DNA from: Alcanivorax sp. 24
GTDB taxonomy: Bacteria > Pseudomonadota > Gammaproteobacteria > Pseudomonadales > Alcanivoracaceae
Assembly: GCF_004360225.1 (NCBI RefSeq)
Contig: NZ_SNUA01000010.1
Location: 115,467-179,466, forward strand
Direction: 5' to 3'
DNA: 64,000 nucleotides
The notes under the pieces were generated by a model that saw only the letters and a list, made by a program, of their open reading frames with translations, did no database searches and had not been told where the DNA came from. Both the position numbers and the translations under genes were made by a program. Positions 25,674 to 37,100 of the stretch are shown piece after piece. Positions within the stretch are counted from its first letter, which is position 1. Each line of letters begins with the position of its first letter.

Positions 25674-27209
25674 TCACCGGGTCGGGGTCATTATGCGGTT
25701 TTCCCGCCATGGGGCTTTGTGGACGCGGCCATCAACGGCGGGCGGCGCGGCCAACGATCGGCGGTGTAAGGTATGGCGGCTTGTCGACGGTGGGCAGTAT
25801 CCATTGTCGATGTAGTGCAGAGCCGAGGACAAGCGTGCTTCATCGACGTCGCCCAGATCATGATCGTAATCGTCCGCCACCTGACAGCCCCGCACGCCGG
25901 CCTGGCCGTCGTCGGTGCCGGGAACGAAGCCGTCCGGGTAATCGCCGAACCCCTGGGCATTGACGCCCTGGAACTGGATTGTGAAATAGGTGGTGCCGCA
26001 ATTGTCCGTGGGATAGAAGCCGTAGGGCTTGCCACAGGTGCGGTTGCCAATCTGGATCACTTCCACACCGATGCCGCGTAACCCGTTGATGATGGACTCA
26101 CTGGCGGAGCAGGTGGTGGCGCCGGTAAGCACAAACACCCGAGAAAGGTTCAGATTGGGCAACGGTTCGTTGGCCGGAACCGAGAAGCCCAGCGTGGTGT
26201 TGTAGAATGGCGTCGGAGCCAGGGGCTGACCGGTGACCGGGTTGGTCGTCGGGTGCTGATCGTTAAACCGGGCGATCTCGAAGCTCTGACCGGCGGTCCG
26301 TTCAGGGCCGGCGATCATGTAAGCCAGTTGACTGGCCAGCGCCAGGTAACCACCGCCGTTGTAGCGCAGATCCAAAACCAGGTCGTCGATACCATTGCCT
26401 TGGCTGAGCTGCGCCACGGCGTCCCGCAGGGCCCCCTCCGCGGTGGCGATATGGTCGTTGAACAGCATGTAGCCCACCTGTGTGCCGCCAGTGCTGGTCA
26501 GGACCCGTACCCGCTGCACCGGTTCGGAGGTGACGGTTCCCGCGCTGAGAGTGAGGGTCTGCCGCGTGCCACCCGGATATTCGAACTCCAACCTGTGTTG
26601 CTCGCCGTTCTCGCCAGGGTAAAGCCCGGCGTTCAGCGTATCGATGTCGTTGCTCGACACCATGCTGACGCCGTCGACGGACAAAAGCCGGGTGCCACGT
26701 GGTGGCAAATCGGAGCGGTCTTGCTGGTCATGATAGGCCACCCGCACGTCCCGGGGCGGGAGAGACTCGATGATCACCCATTGCAGGCCGTAACCCACGG
26801 CCACGCCGGATTGGGATTGCGCGTTCCATTCGCCGCTGGGCATGGCGAAATGGAATTGGTCCTTCGGCGCACCGCTGGCGGTGATGGCTTCGGTTTTCAG
26901 CAGGTCGAAGTAAGCGAGCGACTCATCATGGTTGGCGGGATTGCGATCCTGGATCTCGTCGTACCAGAGGTAGGTTTCGTGGCTCCAGGAGCGTAGCCAG
27001 TTGTTTTCATCCAGCACCGAGCCCGCCACATCGGGGTACTGGCTGCCAGTGCGTGGTCTCAGGCACTGATTGGCGAATTGCCCGGCGTCGGCGAACTGCC
27101 CGGCTTGCCAGGTGGGCGCGGGAGTACTTGAGCCGCCACCCCCGCCCCCACCGCATGCGCAGAGAAGGGCGAGGGCGGACAGGAGCAGGGTGTGGCGAAA
27201 ACCATCCAT
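25674..27209 (-). CDS. S41 family peptidase, lipoprotein
   Basis: ATG 27209 has AAGGAAA upstream. A signal ending LLCAC is followed by a seven-Gly linker, so the enzyme is lipid-anchored. The order is: N-terminal helical segment, a PDZ-like stretch (PPRGTRLLSVDGVSMVSSND), then the C-terminal-processing-protease core (IDDLVLDLRYNGGGYLALAS) and the nucleophile region TTCSASESIINGLRG, where the Ser after Ala is the expected catalytic residue. S41 peptidases of this type cut periplasmic or secreted proteins. The C-terminal 40 residues are basic and poorly ordered, possibly added by read-through of a lost stop. Substrate unknown. Confidence 0.82.
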   Translation of the reverse strand: MDGFRHTLLLSALALLCACGGGGGGGSSTPAPTWQAGQFADAGQFANQCLRPRTGSQYPDVAGSVLDENNWLRSWSHETYLWYDEIQDRNPANHDESLAYFDLLKTEAITASGAPKDQFHFAMPSGEWNAQSQSGVAVGYGLQWVIIESLPPRDVRVAYHDQQDRSDLPPRGTRLLSVDGVSMVSSNDIDTLNAGLYPGENGEQHRLEFEYPGGTRQTLTLSAGTVTSEPVQRVRVLTSTGGTQVGYMLFNDHIATAEGALRDAVAQLSQGNGIDDLVLDLRYNGGGYLALASQLAYMIAGPERTAGQSFEIARFNDQHPTTNPVTGQPLAPTPFYNTTLGFSVPANEPLPNLNLSRVFVLTGATTCSASESIINGLRGIGVEVIQIGNRTCGKPYGFYPTDNCGTTYFTIQFQGVNAQGFGDYPDGFVPGTDDGQAGVRGCQVADDYDHDLGDVDEARLSSALHYIDNGYCPPSTSRHTLHRRSLAAPPAVDGRVHKAPWRENRIMTPTR

Positions 27210-27301
27210 GGTAATTTCCTTGTTATCGCGTTGTTGTTCGGGCGCCGGGGCGGTCCTTCCCAGGCCGCAGCGTAAGCCGGTTCCCGTGACGGTTTGATTA
27301 A

Positions 27302-27455
27302 GGAACCTCTGAAAAACACTCCGTCATCCCGGGGTAGAGAGTTCCATGGCTTAAGACCATGGAACTCTCTACCCCGGGATTTCCCTCTACAGGGTGCATG
27401 GCTTCGTGGAGGGAGATGCCGGATCGAGTCCGGCATGACGTTTTTCAGCGGTTCC
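27302..27455. repeat. 154-bp nested palindromic element (MITE-like)
   Basis: The two ends are imperfect inverted repeats: GGAACCTCTGAAAAAC at 27302 reads outward against the complement of GTTTTTCAGCGGTTCC ending at 27455, each followed inward by GTCAT.CCGG. Inside is a perfect 24-bp stem (27326-27349 with 27357-27380) around a 7-base loop, and a second hairpin of the GATGCCGGAtc type near 27416-27438. There is no coding capacity. The right end touches the gatB stop codon, and TA is found just outside both ends if one end base is allowed to vary. This fits a non-autonomous transposon remnant. It could also act as the gatB transcription terminator. Confidence 0.6.
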
Positions 27456-28913
27456 CTAGCCGTTCAGCTTTTGTTGCAGCAGTTGGTTCAGTTGCTGCGG
27501 ATTGGCCTTGCCCTGGGTGGCCTTCATCGCCTGGCCGACAAAGAAACCAATCTTTTTCTTCCGTTTGGCGTCATCGGAGCCGCGATAGTCCTCTACCTGA
27601 GCCGGGTGGTTGGCGATGATGTCGTCGACGATCTTTTCCAGCTCGCCGGTGTCGCTCATCTGCTTGAGACCCTTGCTCTGGATGATTTGATCCGGACTGC
27701 CCTCGCCGGCCCAGCAGGCGTCGAAGACCTGTTTGGCGATCTTGGAACTGATGGTGCCGTCCTTGATGCGCAGGATCAACTCGCCAAGATGTTCGGCGCT
27801 CACCGGGCTTCGCGCGATACCGATATCGTCCGCGTTGAGGCGCGCGGTCAGTTCGCCCATGACCCAGTTGGCCGCCAGCTTGGCATCGCTGCCCTGTTTG
27901 GCCGCCGCTTCGAAGTAGGCGGCGGTGGCGAGGTCGGCGGAGAGCAGGTCGGCGTCGTACTCGGACAGAGCATAGGCCTCAACGAAGCGCGCCTTGCGGG
28001 CGTCCGGCAGCTCCGGCAGCGCATCGCGCAGTTCGTTGATTTCCTCTTCACTGACCAGTACCGGCAGCAGGTCGGGGCAGGGGAAGTAGCGGTAATCGTT
28101 GGCGTCTTCCTTGCTGCGCATGGCGCGGGCGGTGTTGGTGTCGCCGTTGAACAGGCGGGTTTCCTGTACCACTTCGCCGCCGTCCTCAAGCACATCGATC
28201 TGCCGTTCCACTTCCAGCTTGATGGCTTTTTCCATGAACCGGAACGAGTTCAGGTTCTTGGTTTCGGTGCGCGTGCCCAACGGCTCGCCCGGGCGACGCA
28301 CGGAGATGTTCACATCAAAGCGCATGTTGCCCTGGGACATATCACCGTCGCTGATGCCCAGGGAGGTGACGATGGCATGCAGCTTGCGGGCGAAGGCCAC
28401 GGCCTCTTCCGCGTTGCTCATGTCCGGTTCGGAGACGATTTCGATCAGCGGCGTGCCGGCCCGGTTCAGGTCGATGCCGGTCATGGCCCGTCCCATGTCG
28501 TCGGAGAACGCTTCATGCAGGGATTTGCCGGCGTCTTCCTCCAGGTGAGCGTGGTGGATGCGCACGCTCTTGCGAGTACCGTCCTCCAGTTGCAGCTCGA
28601 CCACGCCAGCGCCGACGATGGGCTCGGCCAGTTGGGTGGTCTGATAGCCCTTGGGCAAATCCGGGTAAAAATAATTCTTCCGCTCGAACACGGAACGGCG
28701 GCCGATTTCCGCATCGATAGCCAGACCGAAACGGATTGCGTGACGGATGGCTTCACGGTTAACCACCGGCAGAGTGCCGGGCATGGCCAGATCAATCAGA
28801 CTGGCGTTGCTGTTCGGTTCGTCGCCGGTGCGGGTGCTGCTGGCGGAGAACAGTTTGGAGGCGGTGGCCAGTTGCACGTGCACTTCCAGGCCGATAACGG
28901 TTTCCCAACTCAT
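27456..28913 (-). CDS. gatB: Asp/Glu-tRNA amidotransferase subunit B
   Basis: 485 residues, full length. The N-terminal GatB core begins [13 protein letters not shown] and contains [14 protein letters not shown] and the [17 protein letters not shown] segment that shapes the tRNA-dependent kinase site. The C-terminal YqeY-like helical tail ends LLQQKLNG. With GatA and GatC it converts Glu-tRNA(Gln) and/or Asp-tRNA(Asn) to the amidated forms, using ammonia from GatA. The start overlaps the gatA stop by 4 bp; the order is gatC-gatA-gatB on the minus strand. Confidence 0.97.
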   Translation of the reverse strand: MSWETVIGLEVHVQLATASKLFSASSTRTGDEPNSNASLIDLAMPGTLPVVNREAIRHAIRFGLAIDAEIGRRSVFERKNYFYPDLPKGYQTTQLAEPIVGAGVVELQLEDGTRKSVRIHHAHLEEDAGKSLHEAFSDDMGRAMTGIDLNRAGTPLIEIVSEPDMSNAEEAVAFARKLHAIVTSLGISDGDMSQGNMRFDVNISVRRPGEPLGTRTETKNLNSFRFMEKAIKLEVERQIDVLEDGGEVVQETRLFNGDTNTARAMRSKEDANDYRYFPCPDLLPVLVSEEEINELRDALPELPDARKARFVEAYALSEYDADLLSADLATAAYFEAAAKQGSDAKLAANWVMGELTARLNADDIGIARSPVSAEHLGELILRIKDGTISSKIAKQVFDACWAGEGSPDQIIQSKGLKQMSDTGELEKIVDDIIANHPAQVEDYRGSDDAKRKKKIGFFVGQAMKATQGKANPQQLNQLLQQKLNG

Positions 28914-30364
28914 GCGAACGCTCCCGGAATCCGTTGATGCCAGTCGGTGGCCAGTTGATAACGATGGGCCACGTTGAGGATGCGGCCCTCCTGGAAGTAG
29001 TTACCGATAACCTGAGTGCCCACCGGCAAGCCGTTAACGAAACCGCTGGGCATGGACAGCGCCGGCAGTCCCGCCAGGTTGACGGCGATGGTGAAGACGT
29101 CGGCCATGTACATGTTGATCGGGTCATCCACCTTGGCGCCGATCTTGAACGCGGTTTCCGGGCTGGTCGGCCCCATGATCACGTCCACCTCGGCGAAGGC
29201 ACGGGCGAAATCGTCACGGATCAGGCGGCGGACCTGCTGGGCGCGGCGGTAATAGGCGTCGTAGTAGCCGGCGGACAGGGCGTAAGTGCCGACCAGAATG
29301 CGGCGTTTGACCTCCTCACCAAAGCCTTCGGAACGGGAACGTTTGTACAGATCCAGCAGATCCACCGGATCATCGCAGCGGTGGCCGTAGCGCACGCCAT
29401 CAAAGCGGGACAGGTTGGAACTGGCCTCCGCCGGTGCGATCACGTAGTAGGCCGGCACCGACAGGTTGATACTCGGCAGCGATAGCGGCACCAGCTTAGC
29501 GCCTTGCTTTTCCAGCTCACGCAGCGCGTCGCGGCTGCTGTCGGCGATGGCGCCATCCAGGGTGTCCGGGAAAAATTCTTCCGGAACGCCGATCCTGAGA
29601 CCCTCCAGATTCTGGTTCAGGTCGCTGAGATAGTCGCCCACCGGCTCGTCCAGGCTGGTGGAATCCTTGTCGTCATGGCCAGCCATGGCGGCCAGCATCA
29701 GCGCGCAGTCGGCGGCGCTCAGCCCCATCGGGCCGGCCTGGTCGAGGCTGGAGGCGAAAGCGATCATGCCCCAGCGCGATACCCGGCCATAAGTGGGCTT
29801 CAGACCGGTGACGCCGTTCAGTGCCGCCGGCTGGCGGATGGAACCGCCGGTGTCGGTACCGGTAGCGGCCGGAGCCAGGCGCGCGGCCAGAGTGGCGGCG
29901 GCGCCGCCGGAGGAACCGCCGGGCACCCGCTCCTGGTCCCAGGGGTTCTTCACCGGGCCATAAAAGCTGGTTTCGTTGGAGGAGCCCATGGCGAACTCGT
30001 CCATATTGGTCTTGCCCAGCATCACCGCGCCTTGCGCCGCCATCTTTTCCACCACGGTGGCGGTGTAGGGGGCGATGAAGTTGTCCAGCATGCGTGAACC
30101 GCAACTGGTGCGGACGCCTTCGGTACAGAAGATGTCCTTGTGGGCCACGGGCAGGCCGGTAAGCAGGCCGCCCTCGCCCCGGGCGAGGGTGGCGTCGGCG
30201 GCATCGGCCTGGGCCAGGGCCTGCTCCTCGGTAACGGTGATCAGGCTGTTGATCTCGCCGTCGAATTGCCGGATGCGGCGCAGAAAGTGCTCGGTCAGCT
30301 CGCGGGAGGAGAATTCCCGGGCGGCCAGGCCGGCTCTGAGTTCGGTCAGGGTCTTGGTATGCAT
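28910..30364 (-). CDS. gatA: Asp/Glu-tRNA amidotransferase subunit A (amidase)
   Basis: 484 residues. The amidase-signature Ser-cisSer-Lys triad is visible: Lys76 in [10 protein letters not shown], Ser151 in [10 protein letters not shown] and Ser175 in [12 protein letters not shown]. It releases ammonia from glutamine and channels it to GatB. It begins 6 bp after the gatC stop and is translationally coupled to gatB. No anomalies. Confidence 0.97.
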   Translation of the reverse strand: MHTKTLTELRAGLAAREFSSRELTEHFLRRIRQFDGEINSLITVTEEQALAQADAADATLARGEGGLLTGLPVAHKDIFCTEGVRTSCGSRMLDNFIAPYTATVVEKMAAQGAVMLGKTNMDEFAMGSSNETSFYGPVKNPWDQERVPGGSSGGAAATLAARLAPAATGTDTGGSIRQPAALNGVTGLKPTYGRVSRWGMIAFASSLDQAGPMGLSAADCALMLAAMAGHDDKDSTSLDEPVGDYLSDLNQNLEGLRIGVPEEFFPDTLDGAIADSSRDALRELEKQGAKLVPLSLPSINLSVPAYYVIAPAEASSNLSRFDGVRYGHRCDDPVDLLDLYKRSRSEGFGEEVKRRILVGTYALSAGYYDAYYRRAQQVRRLIRDDFARAFAEVDVIMGPTSPETAFKIGAKVDDPINMYMADVFTIAVNLAGLPALSMPSGFVNGLPVGTQVIGNYFQEGRILNVAHRYQLATDWHQRIPGAFA

Positions 30365-30370
30365 GGCGTC

Positions 30371-30658
30371 TTATTCAATGACTCGGGGGACCAGGAAACA
30401 GCCCGCTTCGGTGGCCGGGGCGATGGGCATGACCCGTTCACGCACGTCCGGTTCGGTAACTTGGTCGTCGCGTAGCGGCTGACTCACATCCAGGGGATGG
30501 GCCAGGGGCGCTACGCCGTCCACATCGGCCTGCTGCAACTGGTCCACCATGGCGAGAATATCGTTGAGCCGTTCGCTCAACGCCGCGGTCTCGTTGTCGT
30601 CCACTTGCAGACACGCCAGGTGGGCGACTTGAGCGACCACCTTGGAATCAATAGCCAT
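30371..30658 (-). CDS. gatC: Asp/Glu-tRNA amidotransferase subunit C
   Basis: 95 residues from ATG 30658, which has GGAGAG five bases upstream; an upstream ATG at 30694 adds an unlike leader. The helical N-terminus (VAQVAHLACLQVDDNETAAL) and C-terminal extended segment (PLRDDQVTEPDVRERVMPIA, then GCFLVPRVIE) are typical of GatC, which wraps around GatA and stabilises the complex. It is the first gene of gatCAB, divergent from mreB. Confidence 0.95.
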   Translation of the reverse strand: MAIDSKVVAQVAHLACLQVDDNETAALSERLNDILAMVDQLQQADVDGVAPLAHPLDVSQPLRDDQVTEPDVRERVMPIAPATEAGCFLVPRVIE

Positions 30659-32058
<1,400 letters not shown>

Positions 32059-32103
32059 TCGACCGGCGCCGCCAAGGCGCCAGTGTCCTGGTAACCGACG
32101 GCC

Positions 32104-32982
32104 ATGTCATCTTCCAATCCCACTTACCGTCTTCTCATCGCGCTGGTCCTCGCCGTGGTGCTGATGGTGCTCGACCAGCGCACCCCCTGGGCGCAGCCGA
32201 TCCGTTATGTGTTCGGCTACCTCACCGCGCCGGCTCAGTATCTGGCCCACTTGCCAGTGGACACCGCCCGTTTTGTTTCGCGCCAGACCCAGAGCCGCGG
32301 TGAGTTGCTGGAAGATCAGGAACGTCTCAACCGCCAGGTGCTGATCCTGGAACAGCGGGTGCAGAAGCTGGCGGTGCTGGAGGCGGAAAACACCCGCTTG
32401 CGTGAGCTGCTGAACTCCTCGGCGAGCCTGGAAGGATCGGTGCTGGTGGCGGAGATCATCGGTCTGGATCCGGACCCCAACCGCCAGGAAATCGTGATCA
32501 ACAAGGGGGCTCGCGAGGGCGTGCGCCGAGGTCAGGGCGTGCTGGAGGCCCAGGGCCTGATCGGCCAGGTGGTGGAAGTGGGGCCGCTGGCTTCCCGGGT
32601 GCTGCTGATCACCGACGCCAGCCACGCCATGAGTGTGCAGGTCAACCGCAACGGGGTGCGCGCGATTCTGGCTGGTACCGGCCAGGGTAACACCCTGCGC
32701 CTGCTGTACGTGCCGGATACCGCCGACGTGCAGCAGGGAGACCTGTTGGTGAGTACCGGCCTGGGCCAGCTCTATCCCCGTGGCTACCCGGTGGCCGAGG
32801 TGGTCAGTGTGGATCACCGGTCCGGCGCCGCCTTCGCCGATATCGTGGCCCGACCCAAGGCGCAGATCGATCGTGCCAGTCACGTGCTGCTGGTGGAATC
32901 CGAATCGGTGGAGTCCGCCGCCGTCGATGAGGGCGAAACAGGGCAAGCGTCGCCGGATGTGACGGAGGAGGACGGCCAATGA
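32104..32982 (+). CDS. mreC: Rod shape-determining protein MreC
   Basis: 292 residues: a short cytoplasmic tail, one membrane helix (LLIALVLAVVLMVLDQRTPW), a coiled coil near residues 70-105 (QERLNRQVLILEQRVQKLAV), then the periplasmic double beta-barrel domain (VINKGAREGVRRGQGVLEAQ; GDLLVSTGLGQLYPRGYPVA). The acidic tail after the barrel is dispensable-looking. It links MreB to PBP2/RodA in the elongasome. The stop overlaps the mreD start. Confidence 0.95.
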   Translation: MSSSNPTYRLLIALVLAVVLMVLDQRTPWAQPIRYVFGYLTAPAQYLAHLPVDTARFVSRQTQSRGELLEDQERLNRQVLILEQRVQKLAVLEAENTRLRELLNSSASLEGSVLVAEIIGLDPDPNRQEIVINKGAREGVRRGQGVLEAQGLIGQVVEVGPLASRVLLITDASHAMSVQVNRNGVRAILAGTGQGNTLRLLYVPDTADVQQGDLLVSTGLGQLYPRGYPVAEVVSVDHRSGAAFADIVARPKAQIDRASHVLLVESESVESAAVDEGETGQASPDVTEEDGQ

Positions 32983-33470
32983 GCAAGGAAAAACCGGCTG
33001 GCACCGGCGTGATTCTGGTGACGTTGTTCCTTGCCGGTCTGCTGGAAGTGGTGCCGCTGCCCGAGGACCTCAACTGGTTGCGTCCGGACTGGCTGCTGCT
33101 GGTGCTGATGTACTGGGTGCTGGCGTTGCCGCATCGGGTTGGTGTGCTGTGGGGCTTCGTGGTCGGTTTGTATCATGACGTGCTGGTGGGGACCACGCTG
33201 GGACAATGGGCACTGGCCTATAGCCTGGGGGCTTACTTCATGCTGGCCGCCTACAAACGCATGCGTGTTTTTCCGGCATTGCAGCAAACCGCGGTGGTGT
33301 TCCTGTTGGTCGGTTCCTCGAATCTGCTAGCCTATCTGGTGCAGGAATCCGTGGGGCGCACTTACTATCCTCCCTATACGATCCTTTACGGCACGCTGGC
33401 CAGCGCGGTGCTATGGCGCCCGGTTGTGGCGGCGCTGCGTTGGGTGCAATTGCGTTTTCTGGTGCGCTGA
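32979..33470 (+). CDS. mreD: Rod shape-determining protein MreD
   Basis: 163 residues with five hydrophobic segments (ILVTLFLAGLLEVVPLP; WLLLVLMYWVLALPHRVGVL; FVVGLYHDVLVGTTLG; and two more), matching MreD, an inner-membrane elongasome subunit. The motif WGFVVGLYHDVLVGTTLG is characteristic of the family. The overlap with mreC (ATGA) indicates co-translation. A strong hairpin follows the stop. Confidence 0.93.
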   Translation: MSKEKPAGTGVILVTLFLAGLLEVVPLPEDLNWLRPDWLLLVLMYWVLALPHRVGVLWGFVVGLYHDVLVGTTLGQWALAYSLGAYFMLAAYKRMRVFPALQQTAVVFLLVGSSNLLAYLVQESVGRTYYPPYTILYGTLASAVLWRPVVAALRWVQLRFLVR

Positions 33471-33478
33471 AAGCGGTT

Positions 33479-33505
33479 GAGGTTCCGGACCCTGTCCGGG
33501 ACCTC
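33479..33505 (+). terminator. Hairpin after mreD
   Basis: GAGGTTCCGGAC (33479-33490) pairs with GTCCGGGACCTC (33494-33505), eleven Watson-Crick pairs plus one G-T, around a 3-base loop. It begins 9 bp after the mreD stop. No T-run follows, so it may be an attenuator, an RNA-stability element or a weak terminator between mreBCD and maf. Confidence 0.5.
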
Positions 33506-33548
33506 ATGAAAACGGCACTCTGACCGATCAGACCGATGGCGGAACGAC

Positions 33549-34169
33549 ATGACGGACGTTGTTTTACCTCAGCGGGGGACGCCGCTGTTTCTCGCTTCCG
33601 GTTCACCCCGGCGGGCCGAACTTTTGACCCAGGTGGGCGCTGGCTTCACCCGCCTGCCGGCTCCTGGCGTGGATGAAACGCCTTTGTCTGGGGAATCCCC
33701 CGAGCAATACGTGATCCGCCTGGCCCGCGCCAAGGCCGCCGCCGGTGAGGGTCAGCGGCCCTCTCCCGGCGCCGTCCTGGGAGCGGATACCGCGGTGGTG
33801 CTGGAGGGGCGCATTCTTGGCAAGCCGGTGGACGATGAGGATGCCCTGGCCATGATCGATGCCCTGTGCGCTCGGGAACACCGGGTGCTCAGCGGGGTCT
33901 GCGTCTTGTATCAGCAGGAGGCACGCACAGCCATGTCGACGACCCGGGTAAGGTTCCGGGCACTCACCGCGGCCCAGCGGCGTGCCTATGTGGCTTGTGG
34001 AGAAGGCCGGGACAAGGCCGGCGCTTATGGCATACAAGGCCTGGGCGCCGCTCTGGTGGCGTCCCTGGCCGGCAGTTACAGTGGGGTGGTGGGGCTGCCC
34101 CTGGAGCAGACCCTTCCTCTGCTGGAATGGGCAGGGGTTCCCTACGGTATCTTCGTGCCCGCTGAATAG
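33549..34169 (+). CDS. maf: Maf family nucleoside triphosphate pyrophosphatase
   Basis: 206 residues. The N-terminal FLASGSPRRAELL and the middle GADTAVVLEGRILGKP, with the downstream EGRDKAGAYGIQGLGA, are the Maf signature segments. Members hydrolyse dTTP, UTP and modified nucleotides, preventing their incorporation; the YhdE-type (dTTP/UTP) subgroup normally sits here after mreBCD. In many relatives rng (ribonuclease G) comes next, but here yhdP follows directly. Confidence 0.92.
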   Translation: MTDVVLPQRGTPLFLASGSPRRAELLTQVGAGFTRLPAPGVDETPLSGESPEQYVIRLARAKAAAGEGQRPSPGAVLGADTAVVLEGRILGKPVDDEDALAMIDALCAREHRVLSGVCVLYQQEARTAMSTTRVRFRALTAAQRRAYVACGEGRDKAGAYGIQGLGAALVASLAGSYSGVVGLPLEQTLPLLEWAGVPYGIFVPAE

Positions 34170-34196
34170 GGTGCGCAGGTGGGTGACGAGGCCAAG

Positions 34197-37100
34197 GTGA
34201 GCAGAAAAAACGACAGGCACGGACATGCCTTCTGGCGCGACCGGTTATGGTGGCTGGTGGCCATCCCATTGGTATTGCTGGCGGTGTACGTGGTCGCCAT
34301 GCGGCAGTTCATGGCGGTACTGCCGGAATACCGGGCACAACTGGAAACGCTGGTGGCGGAGCGCTTCGGCACCGACATCGAGATTGACCGGCTCGAAGGC
34401 GAGATGGAGGGGCTGTCGCCGCGCATCCGCCTGTCCGGGCTGAGTCTGCCCACGGTGGAGGGTGACTCCCCGCTGACCCTGGGTCGGGTGGAAGTCAGCG
34501 TTCGGGTCCTGGCTTCGCTACTGACCCGTGAACCCCGCCTCAACGAACTGCGTGTCGAAGGCGTGGATCTGCATCTGGTTCGCGACGAGCAGGGGCGGAT
34601 TCACCTGCGCGGCCTGGAGGCGTTTGAGGGTGGCGAACCGCAATGGGATCGCTGGCTGTCCTTGCTCTATCACCAATACCGTATCGTCATTGACGACGCC
34701 CGCTTCTCCCTGGAATGGCCGGATTTGCCGCCGCTGGCGTCGTCCTTGCGGTTGGCGCTGGTGAATCACGGCGACCAGCATCGTCTGGCGGTGAAGCTGG
34801 AAGCCCGCGACCGGCCGTTTTCCGTGGACGGACGGCTGCGTCTGGACGGCAACCCGTTGCGCTGGGAGCAGGTGAATGCCGGTGCCTATGTGTCACTGGA
34901 TGGAGAGCGACTGGAAGAGTGGCTGCCGGATACCCGTGAATGGCCGCTGGACCTGGAGAACCTGAAGGGCAGGACACAACTGTGGCTGGATGTCAGGGAC
35001 GGCCGCCCCACCAGCGGTAGCGCCCGCCTGACGGCGCCACGGGTGGTGCTCACAGATGGGGAAACGCCCTGGGCGATCAGTGACCTGAATCTGGACGCGC
35101 GCTTCCGTTATGACCCGGAAAAGGGCGGGGAGGTGGTGCTGTCCAATGTGCGGGGGCAAACGCCGGCCGGCGATCTGGCCCCGGGGCCTCTGGCGGCGTC
35201 CTGGCACGAGCCCGGAGAGGGCCAGGCGCTGTTGTGGGCGGCCCGGGGCGAGCGGCTGCGTTTACAGGCGTTGGCCCGGCAACTGGCGCAATGGCCATTC
35301 GCGTGGCCGGCATCGATCTCGCCGATTCAGCAGAAGCTCGAGGTATTTCAACCCCACGGCCAGTTACGGAGCCTGTATCTGACCGGCGAGGGGGCGGACT
35401 GGCGTTCGCTCCAGGCCCGTTTCAGTGATCTGGCGGTTCAGCCGGAGGGCAAGCTGCCGGGTGTCTCGGGCCTCAACGGTTGGCTGGCGGCCACGCCGGA
35501 GGGTGGGCTGGCGGACTTGCGGGGAGAGACGCTTGCCCTGGTGCTGCCGGAATTCTACGACCATGCCCTGGAAGCGGCTTTTACCGGCGCGGTGCGCTGG
35601 TCGCTGGACGGTCAGTCCTGGACGCTGGATAGCGGCGCGATACGTGCCCGCAATCCGGATGCCCGGGGCGTGGCCATGGCCCGGGTGCGGGGCGGGGCGG
35701 AGCAAATCCCGGAGTTGCGTCTGCTGGCGGATCTATTCGATGGGGACGGTGCGCGCGCCAGTCATTATATACCGCTCAGGCGCCTGCCCGACGGTCTTGG
35801 TGACTGGCTGGGCCAGGCGTTCCAGGGCGGCCATCTGGATCATGGGCAGTTCCTTTATCAGGGGCCGGTGAAAATCGATCGCGAACGCCAACAGGACCGC
35901 ACCTTCCAAATGCGCTATCAGGCTCACGATGTGGCTCTGTCATTCCTGCCTGACTGGCCGGTGGCCACCGCCGCGGACGCGGATGTGCTGGTGGACGGGC
36001 GGCGCCTCGTGGCCACCGCCGGCAGCGGTACTCTGCTCGACAGCCAGATCAGCCAGGTCGCGGTGGATATTCCCGAGCAGGGCGGTCAACTGGTGGTGCA
36101 GGGCAAGGTCAGCGGGCCGGCCGCGGATGTGGATCGCATTTTTCATGACACGCCGCTGGCCGGAACCCTGCCGAAGGAACTGCTGGATTGGCGTTTCCGT
36201 GAGGGCCGGATGCAAGGGCATCTGCTGCTGGATGTGCCGCTCGGAAAAGACAAAGGGCGGCAGGTAACGGTGGTCGCGGATGGCAGTGCGAGTGGCGTCA
36301 CCGTGGCCAATGAGGCGCGCCGGCTGACCCTGACCGGGGTGGCCTCGCCGGTGCATTTTCACAGCCGCAATGGCTTGAATCTGCCGGACCTCAAGGGAGA
36401 AGGGTTGGGGGGGCGCTTCACTGGCGCCTGGACCACCCGTGATGCCGACAGCCGTCTGGTATTGAGTGGCGGGGTACCGGCGTCGCGGTTACGACAATGG
36501 CTCGGATTCGACTGGCTCTCTCCGGTATCCGGAACCGTGCCGGTGGATATCACCATGAGCATGCCCTGGCGCGGGCGGAGTTTCCACCTGGAGGCGTCGT
36601 CGTCGTTGCAGGGGGTGGCCGTGAACGCACCGGCGCCGTTGGGTAAATCGGCGGATAGCCGCCGCCGGCTATGGCTGAGTCTGGATCCGGACCGGCAGGA
36701 CCTGCGCCTGGAATACGCCGGTGTTGGTCGAGGGCGGGTCCGCATCGGTGATCCGGTGGCCGGCGTGATCCGGCTGGGCGAGGGGGATCTGCCCAACATG
36801 CCATCCAGGGGGCTGACGTTTCTCGGGCATGTGGACCGGGCGGACGCCAATGCCTGGATGGCGTTCATCGGTGGCCTCTCGGGTAATGGCTCCGGCGGTG
36901 ATCAGAATGCTCTGGTCAACCGGGCGGTGTTCAATGTGGGCGAGTTGACGTTGGCGGGGCAGCGCTTCCAGCGGGTACGTTTTTCCGCCATGCCCGCGGG
37001 TTCCGGCTGGGAACTGGGGTTACTGGGGGATCAGGTGGCGGCATCGCTGCAGGTTCCCGGCGGCTTTCAGGCGCGCGGGCAGAGACCGCTGCTGCTGACG

